Below the pieces are notes generated by a model. It did no database searches, was not told the DNA's origin, and was given only the letters and a program-made list of their open reading frames with translations. The translations under genes and the position numbers were made by a program. This document shows, piece after piece, positions 17,952-28,098 of a stretch of 64,000 nt of DNA; positions within the stretch are counted from its first letter, which is position 1; each line of letters opens with the position of its first letter. The DNA comes from Myxococcales bacterium. Lineage in GTDB: Bacteria; Myxococcota_A; UBA796; GCA-2862545. The stretch is taken from contig JAHQVJ010000100.1 of NCBI GenBank assembly GCA_019634415.1, positions 105,793 through 169,792 on the forward strand. The letters are read 5' to 3'.

Positions 17952-18021
17952 GGTCAACTTGACACGAAGGGAGTCCAAAGAACGTCCAACCCATCGGTTA
18001 GACGACCCGGCGGAGTGCCAC

Positions 18022-19098
18022 ATGCCGAGTTCCTACCTTTCTCTATCGGCCGATCTCCAGGAACTTCCGTTCCTCGGTGGAACGCTGGGGCAGCACTGGG
18101 CTTCGCTGTTGCGCCAAGCTGCGCTCACGCCAGCCTCGTCGGTGCGGTCCCAGGTGGTGGTGGATGGCCGCTTCGCCGCCTTGGATCCGGCGCGCCTGCG
18201 TCAGCTCGTGCAGGCCTTGGGCGACGGCGGCGAGGAGAGCGTGGCCCTGGTCACCCCGGAGGGGCAACGCGTGGCGGTGGCGCGCGCGGAGCCCGCGTCC
18301 GACGACGATCCCCTGAAGGCCGCAGCCGACGGCCCCTCCATCGCGCTCACGCCCGCCGAGGTGGTCGATGCCACCGATCCCTGGGGTCGATCCCTGGCGG
18401 AGCGGCAGGTGGTGGACCGCAGCCTCCGCCGGCTCGCCGCGCTGGGCGTGCGGCTGGTGGACCCAGCTCGGATCTGGGTGGAGCCCTCCGTCCGCGTGGC
18501 GGCCGGTGCCACCCTCTGGGGAGGGAGCGTGCTGCTGGGGCGCACGTCGGTGGCCCGGGGGGCGCAGGTGCATGCAGGCGCCTGGCTCCGCGACACCACG
18601 GTGGGGGAGAACACCGTCATCAAGCCCCACACCGTGTGCGACCGGGCTGAGATCGGGGCGGACTGTGCGCTCGGGCCCTCCGCCCACCTGAGGCCAGGCG
18701 CCGCTCTGCACACCGACGTGAAGGTGGGCAACTTCGTCGAGGTGAAGGCGGCCGTGCTGCGTTCGGGGGTGCGCGCGAGCCACCTGTCCTACATCGGAGA
18801 TGCCGAGGTGGGGGAAGGTGCGAACGTGGGCGCGGGCACCATCACTTGCAACTACGACGGGTTCGGCAAGCACCGCACGGAGATCGGTGCAGGCGCATTC
18901 GTGGGCTCCAACACGTCGCTCGTGGCGCCGGTGCGCATCGGAGACGGCGTGATCATCGGTGCCGGAAGCACCATCACGCGGTCCGTGCCCGATCAGTCCC
19001 TGGCGGTGGAGCGGGCCGAGGAGCGGGTGCTGGAGGGGCGGGCTCCGAGGCTGCGGGAGCGCAACCGGCGCCGTGCCGAGGCACGTCGGGATGGCTGA
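18022..19098 (+). CDS. GlmU-like acetyltransferase with a reduced N-terminal domain
   Basis: 358 residues, against about 455 for full GlmU. Residues about 145-335 are the left-handed beta-helix of the GlmU acetyltransferase half: [11 protein letters not shown] (Arg), [23 protein letters not shown] (catalytic His), [17 protein letters not shown] (Asn, Lys) and [13 protein letters not shown]. Residues 110-140 ([20 protein letters not shown], then DPARIWVEP) match the linker helix. The uridyltransferase half is reduced to about 110 residues with no LAAGxGTRM loop. It may therefore only acetylate glucosamine-1-phosphate, or serve another acylation. The last 8 bp overlap pcrA. Confidence 0.75.
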   Translation: MPSSYLSLSADLQELPFLGGTLGQHWASLLRQAALTPASSVRSQVVVDGRFAALDPARLRQLVQALGDGGEESVALVTPEGQRVAVARAEPASDDDPLKAAADGPSIALTPAEVVDATDPWGRSLAERQVVDRSLRRLAALGVRLVDPARIWVEPSVRVAAGATLWGGSVLLGRTSVARGAQVHAGAWLRDTTVGENTVIKPHTVCDRAEIGADCALGPSAHLRPGAALHTDVKVGNFVEVKAAVLRSGVRASHLSYIGDAEVGEGANVGAGTITCNYDGFGKHRTEIGAGAFVGSNTSLVAPVRIGDGVIIGAGSTITRSVPDQSLAVERAEERVLEGRAPRLRERNRRRAEARRDG

Positions 19099-21349
19099 AG
19101 ACGAGGTCCCCGAGCACCTGGTGCGCCTCAACCCCGAGCAGGAGCGCGCCGTCACCACGCTGTCGGGCCCGCTCCTCGTGCTGGCGGGGGCGGGCTCGGG
19201 CAAGACCCGCGTGCTCACGCGCCGGATCGCCCACCTGCTCTACACCGGGGTGGATCCGAACAACGTCATCGCCCTCACCTTCACCAACAAGGCCGCTGCG
19301 GAGATGCGGGAGCGCGTGGCGGAGCTCATCGGTGATGCCGCCGAGCGGGTGTGGGTGAGCACCTTCCACTCCTCTTGTGCCCGCATCCTGCGCATGGACA
19401 TCGAGGCGCTGGGGTTCACCAAGCGCTTCGCCATCTACGACGACGACGACCAGGTGCGTCTGCTGAAGTCCATCGTGGTGGATGCCGGCTACGACCCCAC
19501 CCGCGTGGTGCCCCGCGACGTGCTGTCGCAGATCGACGGCTACAAGAACCAGATGCGCACCCCCGACCAGGTGGTGCAGGAGCGCCGCACCCACGTGGGC
19601 GATCCGGTGATCCGGGTGTGGCGCGACTACGAAGAAGCGCTCAAGGCCTCCGACGCCCTGGACTTCAACGATCTGGTGGGCAAGACCGTCGAGCTGTTCC
19701 AGGATCATCCCGACGTGCTCGAGAAGTGGCGGGATCGCTTCCAGTACGTGCTGGTGGACGAGTACCAGGACACGAACCGCGCGCAGTACCTGTTGCTCAG
19801 GCTCCTCGCGGTGGAGCATCGCAACATCGCGGTGGTGGGCGACGACGACCAGTCCATCTACGGGTTCCGCGGCGCCGACGTCTCCAACATCCTCAACTTC
19901 CAGGAGGACTACGCCGAGGCCAAGGTGGTGCGACTGGAGCAGAACTACCGGTCCACCGGCTACATCCTCACCTTGGCCAACGCCGTGGTGGCGCACAATC
20001 CCGACCGGCTCGACAAGCGGCTGTGGACCGAGAGCGCCAACGGCGCCAAGGTGCAGCTCATCGTGCGGCGCACCGTGCTCGAGGAGGCCACGCGGGTGGC
20101 CGACGCCATCCTGAAGCTCCGTCGCATGGGCCACGAGTACAAGGACATCGCGATCATCTACCGCACCAAGTCCATCGCGCGGCACTTCGAGGGCGCGCTG
20201 CGGCGCAACCACGTCGCGTATCGGGTGGTGGGTGGGCGCAAGTTCTATGCGCGTCGCGAGGTGCGCGATCTGCTGAGCTACCTCCGGGTCGTGGTGAACC
20301 CCGTCGACGACGCAGCGGTGCTCCGGGTGATCAACGTTCCGCCGCGCGGCGTGGGCGCCAAGACGCTGCAGAAGGTGCGCAACGAGGCCAACAAGCGCGG
20401 TCAGCCGCTGCTGTCCACCGCCCGTGCGCTGGGAGGGGCGAAGAGCGTGGGGGAGCGGGGCATGGCGGCCTTCGCCTCGCTGATCGACGACCTCACCCTG
20501 CAGGCTCGGGATCTCGATCTGGGTGCCCTGGTGGCCGAGGTGGTGTCGGCGTCGGGCTATCGCGCCATGCTCGAAGCGGATCGCGACAAGGACGGCAAGA
20601 TCACGCGAGACGCGCAGGGCCGGATCGAGAACCTCGATCTGCTGGTCCAGGACGCCACGAACTTTCAGCCGCCGCCCGGTGCGCACGCCCCCATCGACCA
20701 CCTGACCGCTTGGCTCGACAGCATCGCGCTGACGGCCGACGCCGACGACGTGCCCGAGGGAGGCGAGGTCACCCTCATGACGGTGCACGCCTCCAAGGGC
20801 CTGGAGTTCCCCGTCGTCTTCGTGGTGCAGATGAACGAGGACGTGTTTCCGCACCAGAAGTCGGCCGAGGTGGGGCTGGAGGAGGAGCGACGGCTGGCCT
20901 ACGTCGCCTTCACCCGTGCCATGAAGCGGCTCGTGGTCACCCGGAGCCTGGAGCACCCCACCTTCGGAGGGGGCGGGGGCCGGCAGGCGAAGGCGAGCCG
21001 GTTCCTCTACGGGATCCCCCTCGACGTGGTGGACGGCGATCTGCCCATGGGCGAGCCCGCGTCCGGCGGGCGAGGGGAGCGCCTACAGGAGGCCCGCGAG
21101 ACCACCTCTCGCCTGGGCACGTTCCTGGAGCATCGCCGCCAGCGGGCGCAAGCCGCGCCGGAGCACCAGTACACCCTCGTGGAGATCGAGGACGCCGAGC
21201 AGCTGGCCAAGGGCGTGCGAGTGCACCACCCTCGCTATGGGATCGGCGAGATCACCGTCGTTCAGTCCAGCGCCATCTACGTCAACTTCGAGGGAAGACA
21301 GCAGCGGATCGCGGCGCCCGCGACGGGCCTTCGAATCGTGGCGGAGTAA
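19091..21349 (+). CDS. pcrA: ATP-dependent DNA helicase PcrA/UvrD
   Basis: 752 residues. All superfamily-1A motifs are visible: Q motif LNPEQERAV, Walker A GAGSGKT (about 33-39), [10 protein letters not shown] (Ia), LVDEYQDTN (II), [15 protein letters not shown] (III), RLEQNYRST (IV), [18 protein letters not shown] (V) and [14 protein letters not shown] (VI). The C-terminus [15 protein letters not shown] is the PcrA/UvrD Tudor-like end that contacts RNA polymerase. It unwinds DNA 3' to 5' in repair and in clearing stalled complexes. ATG at 19091 overlaps the preceding gene by eight bases; an in-frame extension to 18959 only covers that gene. Confidence 0.93.
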   Translation: MAEDEVPEHLVRLNPEQERAVTTLSGPLLVLAGAGSGKTRVLTRRIAHLLYTGVDPNNVIALTFTNKAAAEMRERVAELIGDAAERVWVSTFHSSCARILRMDIEALGFTKRFAIYDDDDQVRLLKSIVVDAGYDPTRVVPRDVLSQIDGYKNQMRTPDQVVQERRTHVGDPVIRVWRDYEEALKASDALDFNDLVGKTVELFQDHPDVLEKWRDRFQYVLVDEYQDTNRAQYLLLRLLAVEHRNIAVVGDDDQSIYGFRGADVSNILNFQEDYAEAKVVRLEQNYRSTGYILTLANAVVAHNPDRLDKRLWTESANGAKVQLIVRRTVLEEATRVADAILKLRRMGHEYKDIAIIYRTKSIARHFEGALRRNHVAYRVVGGRKFYARREVRDLLSYLRVVVNPVDDAAVLRVINVPPRGVGAKTLQKVRNEANKRGQPLLSTARALGGAKSVGERGMAAFASLIDDLTLQARDLDLGALVAEVVSASGYRAMLEADRDKDGKITRDAQGRIENLDLLVQDATNFQPPPGAHAPIDHLTAWLDSIALTADADDVPEGGEVTLMTVHASKGLEFPVVFVVQMNEDVFPHQKSAEVGLEEERRLAYVAFTRAMKRLVVTRSLEHPTFGGGGGRQAKASRFLYGIPLDVVDGDLPMGEPASGGRGERLQEARETTSRLGTFLEHRRQRAQAAPEHQYTLVEIEDAEQLAKGVRVHHPRYGIGEITVVQSSAIYVNFEGRQQRIAAPATGLRIVAE

Positions 21350-21419
21350 AGGGACGGATGGCGTTCGTCTGTGCTAGCGTTTGGCTCTACCCATTCCATG
21401 AGCCCATTGTTGCCGTCCG

Positions 21420-23402
21420 ATGACCGTCAACTGCCCGGCGTGTAGCACGCGCTTCCGAGTGAGCGCGTCCAGGTTGCGGGGAAGCAGCGGAGCAACAGTG
21501 CAGTGCCCCAGCTGCAACGAGCGCTTCGTGGTGCAGCGAGACCCGCCCATCACCGTCGAGCTCACCGACGGCGACACCATGACCGCCTCTCCTCCACGGG
21601 AGATGGACCGGCTGGACTTTCGCACCGTGGGCCTCACCTGGCGCGTGCGCGCCGCGGCCGATGGATCCGTGCGTCACTTCCACGACCTGCAGGGGCTCAA
21701 GTCGGCGCTCGTGCAAGGGCGCGTGGGGGATCACGACCACCTGTCGCACAACGGCCGCGACTGGATGGAGCTGGGAGCCATCCGCAAGCTGGAGACCCAC
21801 TTCTGGGACATCTGGCAGCGTGCCAAGCGAGGCCACTTCGCCGGTACGGTCACCCGTCGGGTGGATCCCGGTTCGCAGTGGCAGAGCGAGGGGGAGGCCG
21901 ACCCCAACGAGGAGGACACCTCCGACGCGCCCACCCGGATCGGCACCGACGGGCCGCCGCTGCACCCGCCCACGGAGGACACCGTGCCCTCCACGGCCGT
22001 GGATCCGGATCTGGACTGGATGGAGGCCAGCACGATCCTGCCGGTGCTCGAGGACACCAAGCCCCTGCCAGACGCGGTCGCACCCGAGGTGATCATCGAC
22101 GGCATGCGGTCCTTCGACCTGCTCGGGGATCCGCCGACGCCCGACTTCGAGTCCGACGACGACCAGACCACCGACGAGGGCCGTCGGATCCGCCGGTCCG
22201 ACCAGGGAGAGGCCCGGCCCGAGGTCAAGGAGGCGGAGGCGCTGGTCCACCAGATGCTGTCGAAGCCGAAGCTGCGCAGGAGCCGCGGCGTGTTCGATGC
22301 CGCCGATCCGGACTCCGTGGACGAAGAGCTCGGCGATCCGCCGGGCGTGTTCTCCTACGGCCCCGGGGTGGTGATCTCCAACGACGGCGCCGACGAGGGT
22401 GTACACGATCGAGACACCGCTGAGCTGCACACGCCGCTGGGTCCGCAGAACATGGGCCTGACCGATCCGAAGGTCGAGAGCATCGAGGATCGGCTCGCAG
22501 CGGCGAGGCGGGCGTATGCGCCATCCGTGGTGCAGAGCCCCACGCTGCCGCTGCCGCCGCCCGTCCGGCAAGCGCCCGCCCCACCGAGCCGCCCGCCGCT
22601 GGCCGCGATGGCGCCCGTGCCGTCTCGGTCCATCTCGGGCGCGCCTCCCCTCGTGCAGGAGCCCGCCGCCATCCGGGCCAGGGAGACACCTCCGAAGGAG
22701 CTGTCTCCGGCCGTGATCGTCCAGGCCGAGGTGGTGATGCCGGAGCGGACGCGGCGCGAGTCCGTTCCCCTCGTCTTCCTGGCGTTCCTCGCCGGCTCCG
22801 GGCTGCTCATCGGAATGCTGGCCGCGGCGCTGCTGATGCTCTATTCCATGCCGCTGGAGCCAGGCCCCGAGCGCTATGGGCCTGCTGCCGCAGCGGTGCC
22901 TGCTCCCGCCGCACCCGTCTCCGCGGGTGCCGTGGCCTTGCCCGGTTCGAGCACCGAGCCGGTCGCGCAGCCCACCTCGCGTCCAGCACCCGTCAAGCCC
23001 GCGCCACGCCCTCGGCCTGCGCCTGCTCCTCCTGCTGCACCCGTGCGCGTGGAGGCGCCCGAGTCCCGCACGGCACAGCCGGCACCCCAGTCGGCTCCTG
23101 CCGAGATCGGGGTCCGGCCGAGTCCTCCTCCGCCAGGTGTCGGATCCGATACCGAGGGGGAGCCCGCCTCCGAGCCGCTGGACTTGCTGCCCATGGACGA
23201 GCCCGATGCCCCCTCGGAGTCTTCTCCCCCTTCAGAGAGTGGCGACGGCGAACGAGAAGAGGGAGAGGCGCCGGAGCCAGGTCTGCCCGATCCCGAGCCG
23301 GAGGATCGAACTCCCTCCACTCAGCCGGAGGAGTCGGAGGAGCCCGAGCCCGAGCCCGAAGGCGAGCCCGACTCCGAGATCGGTCAGGTCGATCCTCTCT
23401 GA
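21420..23402 (+). CDS. Zinc-ribbon / GYF-like membrane protein
   Basis: 660 residues. A zinc ribbon (NCPACSTRFRV ... QCPSCNERFVV, residues 4-40) is followed by a GYF/DUF4339-like segment at about 72-134 (TWRVRAAADGSVRHFHDLQG ... GRDWMELGAIR), a long acidic disordered region, a membrane helix around 442-468 (VPLVFLAFLAGSGLLIGMLA) and a Pro/Ala/Glu-rich C-terminal tail outside the membrane. The order zinc ribbon, GYF, helix, Pro-rich tail recalls GltJ/AgmX of the Myxococcus gliding motor; I infer only a similar layout. The next three genes share parts of it. Confidence 0.65.
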   Translation: MTVNCPACSTRFRVSASRLRGSSGATVQCPSCNERFVVQRDPPITVELTDGDTMTASPPREMDRLDFRTVGLTWRVRAAADGSVRHFHDLQGLKSALVQGRVGDHDHLSHNGRDWMELGAIRKLETHFWDIWQRAKRGHFAGTVTRRVDPGSQWQSEGEADPNEEDTSDAPTRIGTDGPPLHPPTEDTVPSTAVDPDLDWMEASTILPVLEDTKPLPDAVAPEVIIDGMRSFDLLGDPPTPDFESDDDQTTDEGRRIRRSDQGEARPEVKEAEALVHQMLSKPKLRRSRGVFDAADPDSVDEELGDPPGVFSYGPGVVISNDGADEGVHDRDTAELHTPLGPQNMGLTDPKVESIEDRLAAARRAYAPSVVQSPTLPLPPPVRQAPAPPSRPPLAAMAPVPSRSISGAPPLVQEPAAIRARETPPKELSPAVIVQAEVVMPERTRRESVPLVFLAFLAGSGLLIGMLAAALLMLYSMPLEPGPERYGPAAAAVPAPAAPVSAGAVALPGSSTEPVAQPTSRPAPVKPAPRPRPAPAPPAAPVRVEAPESRTAQPAPQSAPAEIGVRPSPPPPGVGSDTEGEPASEPLDLLPMDEPDAPSESSPPSESGDGEREEGEAPEPGLPDPEPEDRTPSTQPEESEEPEPEPEGEPDSEIGQVDPL

Positions 23403-23438
23403 CCGACATGGATGCGCCGGGCCGGATAGGAGCTGGTC

Positions 23439-25082
23439 GTGGACATTCAGTGCGAGAACTGTGACACGGGGCACGAGCTCGACCCCCCGACGTGGGTGAT
23501 CTCCTCGGGGAGGGCGTTCCGCTTTCGCTGCTCCGCCTGCGGTCACAGCCAGTCGGTACGACCTGCACGGGGCCAAGCAGCCGCGCCCGCCACCAACGCG
23601 ATGGTGGCTCAGGAGGGCGGCGAGCCGGTGAGCGAGGGCGGGGTCGCGAGCATCATCGACGACGAGCCCGATCCCATGGCGGTCACGGCCAGCATGGTGG
23701 ACACCATCCGCATGCCAGGCCCCTCCACGCTGCTCGGAGGCGAGGAGGCGCAGCAGCAGGGGGAGTCCTCGGTCTTCCTGAAGCAGAAGGGCCAGATCTA
23801 CATGGTCCAGGACTGGGACACCCTCGAGGACTGGATCCGAGAGCGGCGGGTGGATCCGAGCGACCTGGTGTCGGAGGGAGGGGTTCGCTGGGAACCCATC
23901 ACCGACAGGCCCGATCTCGCCGCCCTGTTGGACGAGGTGCTGTCGCTCGCGGCCACGCCGGTTCCGCTGCTGCCGGATCCGTCGACGTCGGAAGAGTCGG
24001 AGCCCGCTGATCTACCGGAGCCGCTGCCGCACAGCGAGATGCCCACGGTCGCGGACGTTCCCTTCGTGATGGCCCCCGAGCCCACGCCGGTTCCGGCGCC
24101 GACCGCTGTGTCGTGGAGCGACGAGGACACCAGCGGGGTGCCCACCGGCCTTCCCCCGCTGCCCGTGCCGGGCATGCAGCTGCATCCGCTCGCCACCACG
24201 CCAGAGTCCGACACCGCCGTCACGGCGGTGACGCAGGTCACGCCTTCCGGGTTGGCCTCCGAGCCCACCGTGGGCGGACCCACGCCCGTTCCGACCGAAG
24301 CCCGGATCGACGACAGCTCGACGGACTCGGAGCCTGCACCCCTTCGGCCCGAGCCGCTCCAGGCCGAGGTGAACCTCGCCGAGACGCCCGCCCCGGCTGC
24401 GTCGGGTCAGTGGGAGGATCTGCTCGCCGAGGACGCCCCTCCCGTCAACGCGACCCCCGAGCCCCTGACGACGGCGAGCCCGGTGGTGCCCTTCTCCTTC
24501 GACGAGGCATGGGACGATCTCGACACCCCGCCACCCAACAACAACGGGATGTGGTTCGGTGCCGCGGCGGTCACCGCTGCGATCCTGGCCGTGCTGGGGG
24601 TCGCGTTGTTCGGCCCTCCCACTGCCGGCCTCGGCACCTGGCTGACGCCCGTTCCCGACGGCGGTGATCCCGAGGTGCTGGAAGCCAGCGCCGGGGGACC
24701 CGTCGCCGCGCCTCGCGTGGAGCCGCCTGCTCCCGAGCCCCCAGCCCCGGAGCCTGCTCCCGAGCCCCTAGCCCCGGAGCCTGCTCCCGAGCCCGCGCCC
24801 GTGGCGGTGCCTGCTCCGGCTCCGCGGCCCGTGTCGGAAGTCATCGAGATCGGCTGGAGCAAGATCGACTTCGATCAGCAGGCGGCCGGCAAGGCGTTCA
24901 AGGAGGCGCTCGACCGCGAGCCAGACAACGACGACGCCAACTACGGCTACGGGTACGTCCTGTTGATGCGGGCAGATCCCGACGCTGCAACCTTCCTGTG
25001 TCGCGCCAGGGATGCGCGAGACGCTGAAATACGACAGGATGTGGTGGGACTGATCGCGTCGCACTCCCTGTCGTGTCCGTAG
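23439..25082 (+). CDS. Zinc-ribbon / GYF-like / TPR-like membrane protein
   Basis: 547 residues, GTG start at 23439 with TAGGAG just upstream. Zinc ribbon IQCENCDTGHELD ... FRCSACGHSQ (3-37); GYF-like segment at about 116-165 (FLKQKGQIYMVQDWDTLEDW ... GGVRWEPI); long Pro/Glu-rich region; membrane helix around 370-390 (WFGAAAVTAAILAVLGVALF); EPAPEP repeats; and a TPR-like C-terminus (AGKAFKEALDREPDNDDANY) ending HSLSCP. The C-terminal 80 residues are paralogous to the next gene. Probably a bitopic protein with a cytoplasmic metal/peptide-binding head and a periplasmic TPR. Confidence 0.65.
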   Translation: MDIQCENCDTGHELDPPTWVISSGRAFRFRCSACGHSQSVRPARGQAAAPATNAMVAQEGGEPVSEGGVASIIDDEPDPMAVTASMVDTIRMPGPSTLLGGEEAQQQGESSVFLKQKGQIYMVQDWDTLEDWIRERRVDPSDLVSEGGVRWEPITDRPDLAALLDEVLSLAATPVPLLPDPSTSEESEPADLPEPLPHSEMPTVADVPFVMAPEPTPVPAPTAVSWSDEDTSGVPTGLPPLPVPGMQLHPLATTPESDTAVTAVTQVTPSGLASEPTVGGPTPVPTEARIDDSSTDSEPAPLRPEPLQAEVNLAETPAPAASGQWEDLLAEDAPPVNATPEPLTTASPVVPFSFDEAWDDLDTPPPNNNGMWFGAAAVTAAILAVLGVALFGPPTAGLGTWLTPVPDGGDPEVLEASAGGPVAAPRVEPPAPEPPAPEPAPEPLAPEPAPEPAPVAVPAPAPRPVSEVIEIGWSKIDFDQQAAGKAFKEALDREPDNDDANYGYGYVLLMRADPDAATFLCRARDARDAEIRQDVVGLIASHSLSCP

Positions 25083-25133
25083 CAGCCGCACCCACACGAC
25101 GGGGTTCCGAGCCAGGATAGGAGCGGACAACCT

Positions 25134-25823
25134 ATGGAACAGAACCGTCCGCCCATGAAACCCGAGCCCGCGCCGTTGTCTGCGCACATTCCGCAGAACA
25201 CGCCCGCACCTGCTCCGTGGCGCGAGAGCACGCCCGCACAGAGCCGTCGAGCGGGGCCGCCGCGCCTCCAGACGGAGCCCCCCGCGGCGCCGCGTTCGGC
25301 CTCGCCGCGGCGGGGTCCCGTGGCCCCGCTGGTGTCGCTGTTGGTGATCGGCGGGGTGGCCGTGCTCGCGATCCCCTTGCTGTTCGTGTTGTACGAGGCC
25401 GCGAACGGTTGGCCCTCGTTGGCCGCTGCTCCTGTCGCACCTGTGGCGGCACCCGCGCAGCCAGCGTCGCCGACCGCTCCGCTCGTCGCGGCCTCCACCG
25501 AGGCTCCGGCGTCCGCGGCGGTGGGATCCGCTCGCCCGCGCCCCACGCCCACGCGGCGTCAGCGCGCCGACGCCCTGGCCGCGAAGGGCATCGAGCTGCT
25601 GCAGGAGGGCAATGCCCAGGCAGCAGCTCTATTATTCCAGGATGCGCTCTCCCTCGACCCCGCCAGTGCAGACGGCAACTACGGGCTCGGCTATACGTTG
25701 CTGCACCAGGGCGATTCCCAGGGAGCATTGCCGTACATCTGTACCGCTGCCAGCACCGGCAACGATGCAGCTCGGCGCCAGGCCTTGGCGCTGCTGCAGG
25801 CGAACTCTCTGGCGTGCCCCTGA
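25134..25823 (+). CDS. Membrane protein with C-terminal TPR-like domain
   Basis: 229 residues. Pro-rich cytoplasmic N-terminus, membrane helix around 66-88 (LVSLLVIGGVAVLAIPLLFV), Ala/Pro linker, and a TPR-like end at about 142-229 (AKGIELLQEGNAQAAALLFQ, then SADGNYGLGYTLLHQGD, ending ANSLACP). It corresponds to the C-terminal third of the preceding protein without the zinc ribbon and GYF-like parts. Both are preceded by the same GGATAGGAGC stretch. Likely made together with its neighbours. Confidence 0.65.
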   Translation: MEQNRPPMKPEPAPLSAHIPQNTPAPAPWRESTPAQSRRAGPPRLQTEPPAAPRSASPRRGPVAPLVSLLVIGGVAVLAIPLLFVLYEAANGWPSLAAAPVAPVAAPAQPASPTAPLVAASTEAPASAAVGSARPRPTPTRRQRADALAAKGIELLQEGNAQAAALLFQDALSLDPASADGNYGLGYTLLHQGDSQGALPYICTAASTGNDAARRQALALLQANSLACP

Positions 25824-25838
25824 ATCATCGGAGGCAGC

Positions 25839-26147
25839 ATGTCCGACGAAGAGGACTACTTTCGCAAGCTCGATCAGGAGGCCAAGGCTCGGCTCAAGTC
25901 GATGCTCGACGCCGAGCAAGACGCCGCTGCGCGGGAGGCTCGCAAGGATCTCCACTTCCACAAGTGCGGCAAGTGCGGCAGCGACATGACCACTCAGGCG
26001 TTTCGCGGCATCGAGATCGAGGTGTGCAGCAACTGCGGCGCGGTCCTGCTCGATCCGGGTGAGCTGCAGCAGCTTGCCGGCAAGGACACCACCGATGTCA
26101 TCACCTCGTTCTTCGGGATGTTTGGCGGTGGTTCCTCCGACGGATAG
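25839..26147 (+). CDS. Zinc-ribbon protein (zf-TFIIB type)
   Basis: 102 residues. An N-terminal charged helix (DYFRKLDQEAKARLKSMLDA) is followed by a two-knuckle zinc ribbon HKCGKCGSDM ... EVCSNCGAVLLDPGELQQL (about 41-81), the pattern of the zf-TFIIB family, and a hydrophobic C-terminus. No signal peptide. Function unknown; such proteins are common in Myxococcota and often accompany other zinc-ribbon proteins, as here. Start preceded by GGAGG. Confidence 0.7.
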   Translation: MSDEEDYFRKLDQEAKARLKSMLDAEQDAAAREARKDLHFHKCGKCGSDMTTQAFRGIEIEVCSNCGAVLLDPGELQQLAGKDTTDVITSFFGMFGGGSSDG

Positions 26148-26190
26148 GCCAGGCGCTGCTGTGAGCACTTGACCATCATCGGAGGTGCGA

Positions 26191-28086
26191 GTGGAGCGCT
26201 GGTCCGTGTCGGACAGCGAGGAGCTGTACCAGATCCCTTCTTGGGGCCAAGGGTACTTTCGCGTGAACGATGCGGGCCATCTGGAGATGCGCCCACCCGG
26301 ATCCGAGCATGGCATAGACATCAAGGCGCTGGTGGACGATCTCGTACGACGCGGCATCGAGCTGCCCGTGCTCGTGCGGTTCTCCGACCTGGTGAAGGCT
26401 CGCATCGACGTGTTGGTCGAGGCCTTCGCCAGAGCCAAGCGTGAGTACGGATTCAATGGCGAGTATCGCGGTGTGTACCCGATCAAGGTGAACCAGAGTG
26501 CGCACCTGGTACGCGACTTCGTGCGGTTCGCAGCGCCCCATCACCTCGGGCTCGAGGCCGGCAGCAAGCCCGAGCTGCTCGTCGTGCTCGCCATGCTCGA
26601 GGATCCCGAGGCCCTGATCATCTGCAACGGCTACAAGGACCGGGCCTACATCCAGATAGCGTTGTTGGCCAAGAAGCTAGGCCGGAACTGCATCATCGTC
26701 GTCGAGAAGGCCAACGAGATCGACCACATCGTGGAGGTGTCGAGGAAGCTCGGTATCGAACCCATGATCGGGGTTCGTGCCAAGCTCACCACGCGGGGAT
26801 CTGGGCGCTGGCAGGGATCGGTGGGGGACCGCGCCAAGTTCGGTCTCACCGCTCGGGAGATCGTGGCTCTGGTGCGGCGCCTGGAGGACGAGGGCATGCT
26901 GCACTGCCTGCAGCTGCTGCACTTCCACATCGGCAGCCAGGTGACCCACATCCGGTCGTTCCACAACGCCGTGCGGGAGGCGATGCGGATCTACACGGAG
27001 CTCGTTCGCCTGGGCGCACCGCTGGGGTACCTCGACGTCGGGGGCGGGCTCGGCGTCGACTACGACGGCAGCAGGACGAACTTCCAGTCCTCCATGAACT
27101 ACAACGAGCAGGAATACGCCTCGTCGGTCATCGCCGAGATCGTGGACGCCTGCGATCGGGCGGGCATTTCCCATCCCCACGTCGTCACCGAGGCGGGTCG
27201 CTCCTTGGTGGCCCATCACGCGGCGCTGATCTTCAACGTGCTCGGGGTCACTCGCATGGTGAGCACCTCGGAGCCGGAGGAGCCCGCCGAGGACAGCAGC
27301 GAGGAGCTGCGCGAGCTGTGGCGCGTGTTCCAGTCCATCTCCAAGAAGAACCTGCTCGAGCCCCTGCACGACGCCATGGACATGCGCGAGCAATGCCTCA
27401 CCAAGTTCAACCTCGGCCTCGTGGACCTCGAGGAGCGGGCGCGGGTGGAGGAGCTGTACTTCTCGGTGTGCGATCGACTGAACCGCATCGCGCCTCGCAG
27501 CAAGCGGGGGGTGCCTCCCGAGATCGAGCCCCTCGAGGCCCAGCTGGCCGACACCTACTACTGCAACTTCTCGGTGTTCCAGTCGGCTCCCGACGTGTGG
27601 GCCATCGATCAGATGTTCCCCGTCGCCCCGATCCATCGCCTGAAGGAGGAGCCCACGCGTCGGGCCGTGCTCGCGGATCTGACGTGCGACTCCGACGGCA
27701 AGGTGGATCGCTTCATCGATCGGCGCGACGTGAAGCCGGTGCTGGAGGTCCACGAGGCCGGCTCACGGCCCTACTTCCTCGGCATGTTCCTCGTGGGGGC
27801 GTACCAGGAGATCTTGGGGGATCTCCACAACCTTTTCGGCGACACCAACGAGGTGCACGTCCGCGTGGCGAGCGGGAAGACCGGATACCGACTGGACGCG
27901 GTGGTGGAGGGCAACACCGTGCGCGACGTGCTGGACTACGTCAGCTACGACCGCAAGCAGCTGCTGAGCGTGCTGCGGGGGCGTGTGGAGGCGGCCATCG
28001 AGGACGACGTCCTCACTCCGGAGGAGGGGGGCCTGCTCGTCTCCACGTACAGCGCGGGATTGCAGAGCTACACCTATCTTTCATGA
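26191..28086 (+). CDS. speA: Biosynthetic arginine decarboxylase
   Basis: 631 residues. A fold-III PLP decarboxylase: the PLP lysine is in YRGVYPIKVNQ, followed by LGLEAGSKPEL, LHFHIGSQVTHI, LDVGGGLGVDYDG and HVVTEAGRSLVAHH. The large insertions, the DLTCDSDGK cysteine motif and the GAYQEILGDLHNLFGD end are specific to SpeA. It makes agmatine for polyamine synthesis in the cytoplasm. GTG at 26191 is preferred: GGAGG lies five bases upstream, while the GTG at 26185 would overlap that ribosome-binding site. No agmatinase gene is nearby. Confidence 0.93.
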   Translation: MERWSVSDSEELYQIPSWGQGYFRVNDAGHLEMRPPGSEHGIDIKALVDDLVRRGIELPVLVRFSDLVKARIDVLVEAFARAKREYGFNGEYRGVYPIKVNQSAHLVRDFVRFAAPHHLGLEAGSKPELLVVLAMLEDPEALIICNGYKDRAYIQIALLAKKLGRNCIIVVEKANEIDHIVEVSRKLGIEPMIGVRAKLTTRGSGRWQGSVGDRAKFGLTAREIVALVRRLEDEGMLHCLQLLHFHIGSQVTHIRSFHNAVREAMRIYTELVRLGAPLGYLDVGGGLGVDYDGSRTNFQSSMNYNEQEYASSVIAEIVDACDRAGISHPHVVTEAGRSLVAHHAALIFNVLGVTRMVSTSEPEEPAEDSSEELRELWRVFQSISKKNLLEPLHDAMDMREQCLTKFNLGLVDLEERARVEELYFSVCDRLNRIAPRSKRGVPPEIEPLEAQLADTYYCNFSVFQSAPDVWAIDQMFPVAPIHRLKEEPTRRAVLADLTCDSDGKVDRFIDRRDVKPVLEVHEAGSRPYFLGMFLVGAYQEILGDLHNLFGDTNEVHVRVASGKTGYRLDAVVEGNTVRDVLDYVSYDRKQLLSVLRGRVEAAIEDDVLTPEEGGLLVSTYSAGLQSYTYLS

Positions 28087-28098
28087 GGGGAGGAGTGG

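Noticed and set aside
18974..20956. 660-codon reverse frame opposite pcrA
   Set aside because: Helicase motifs are complete on the forward strand; the reverse frame is a codon-complement artefact.
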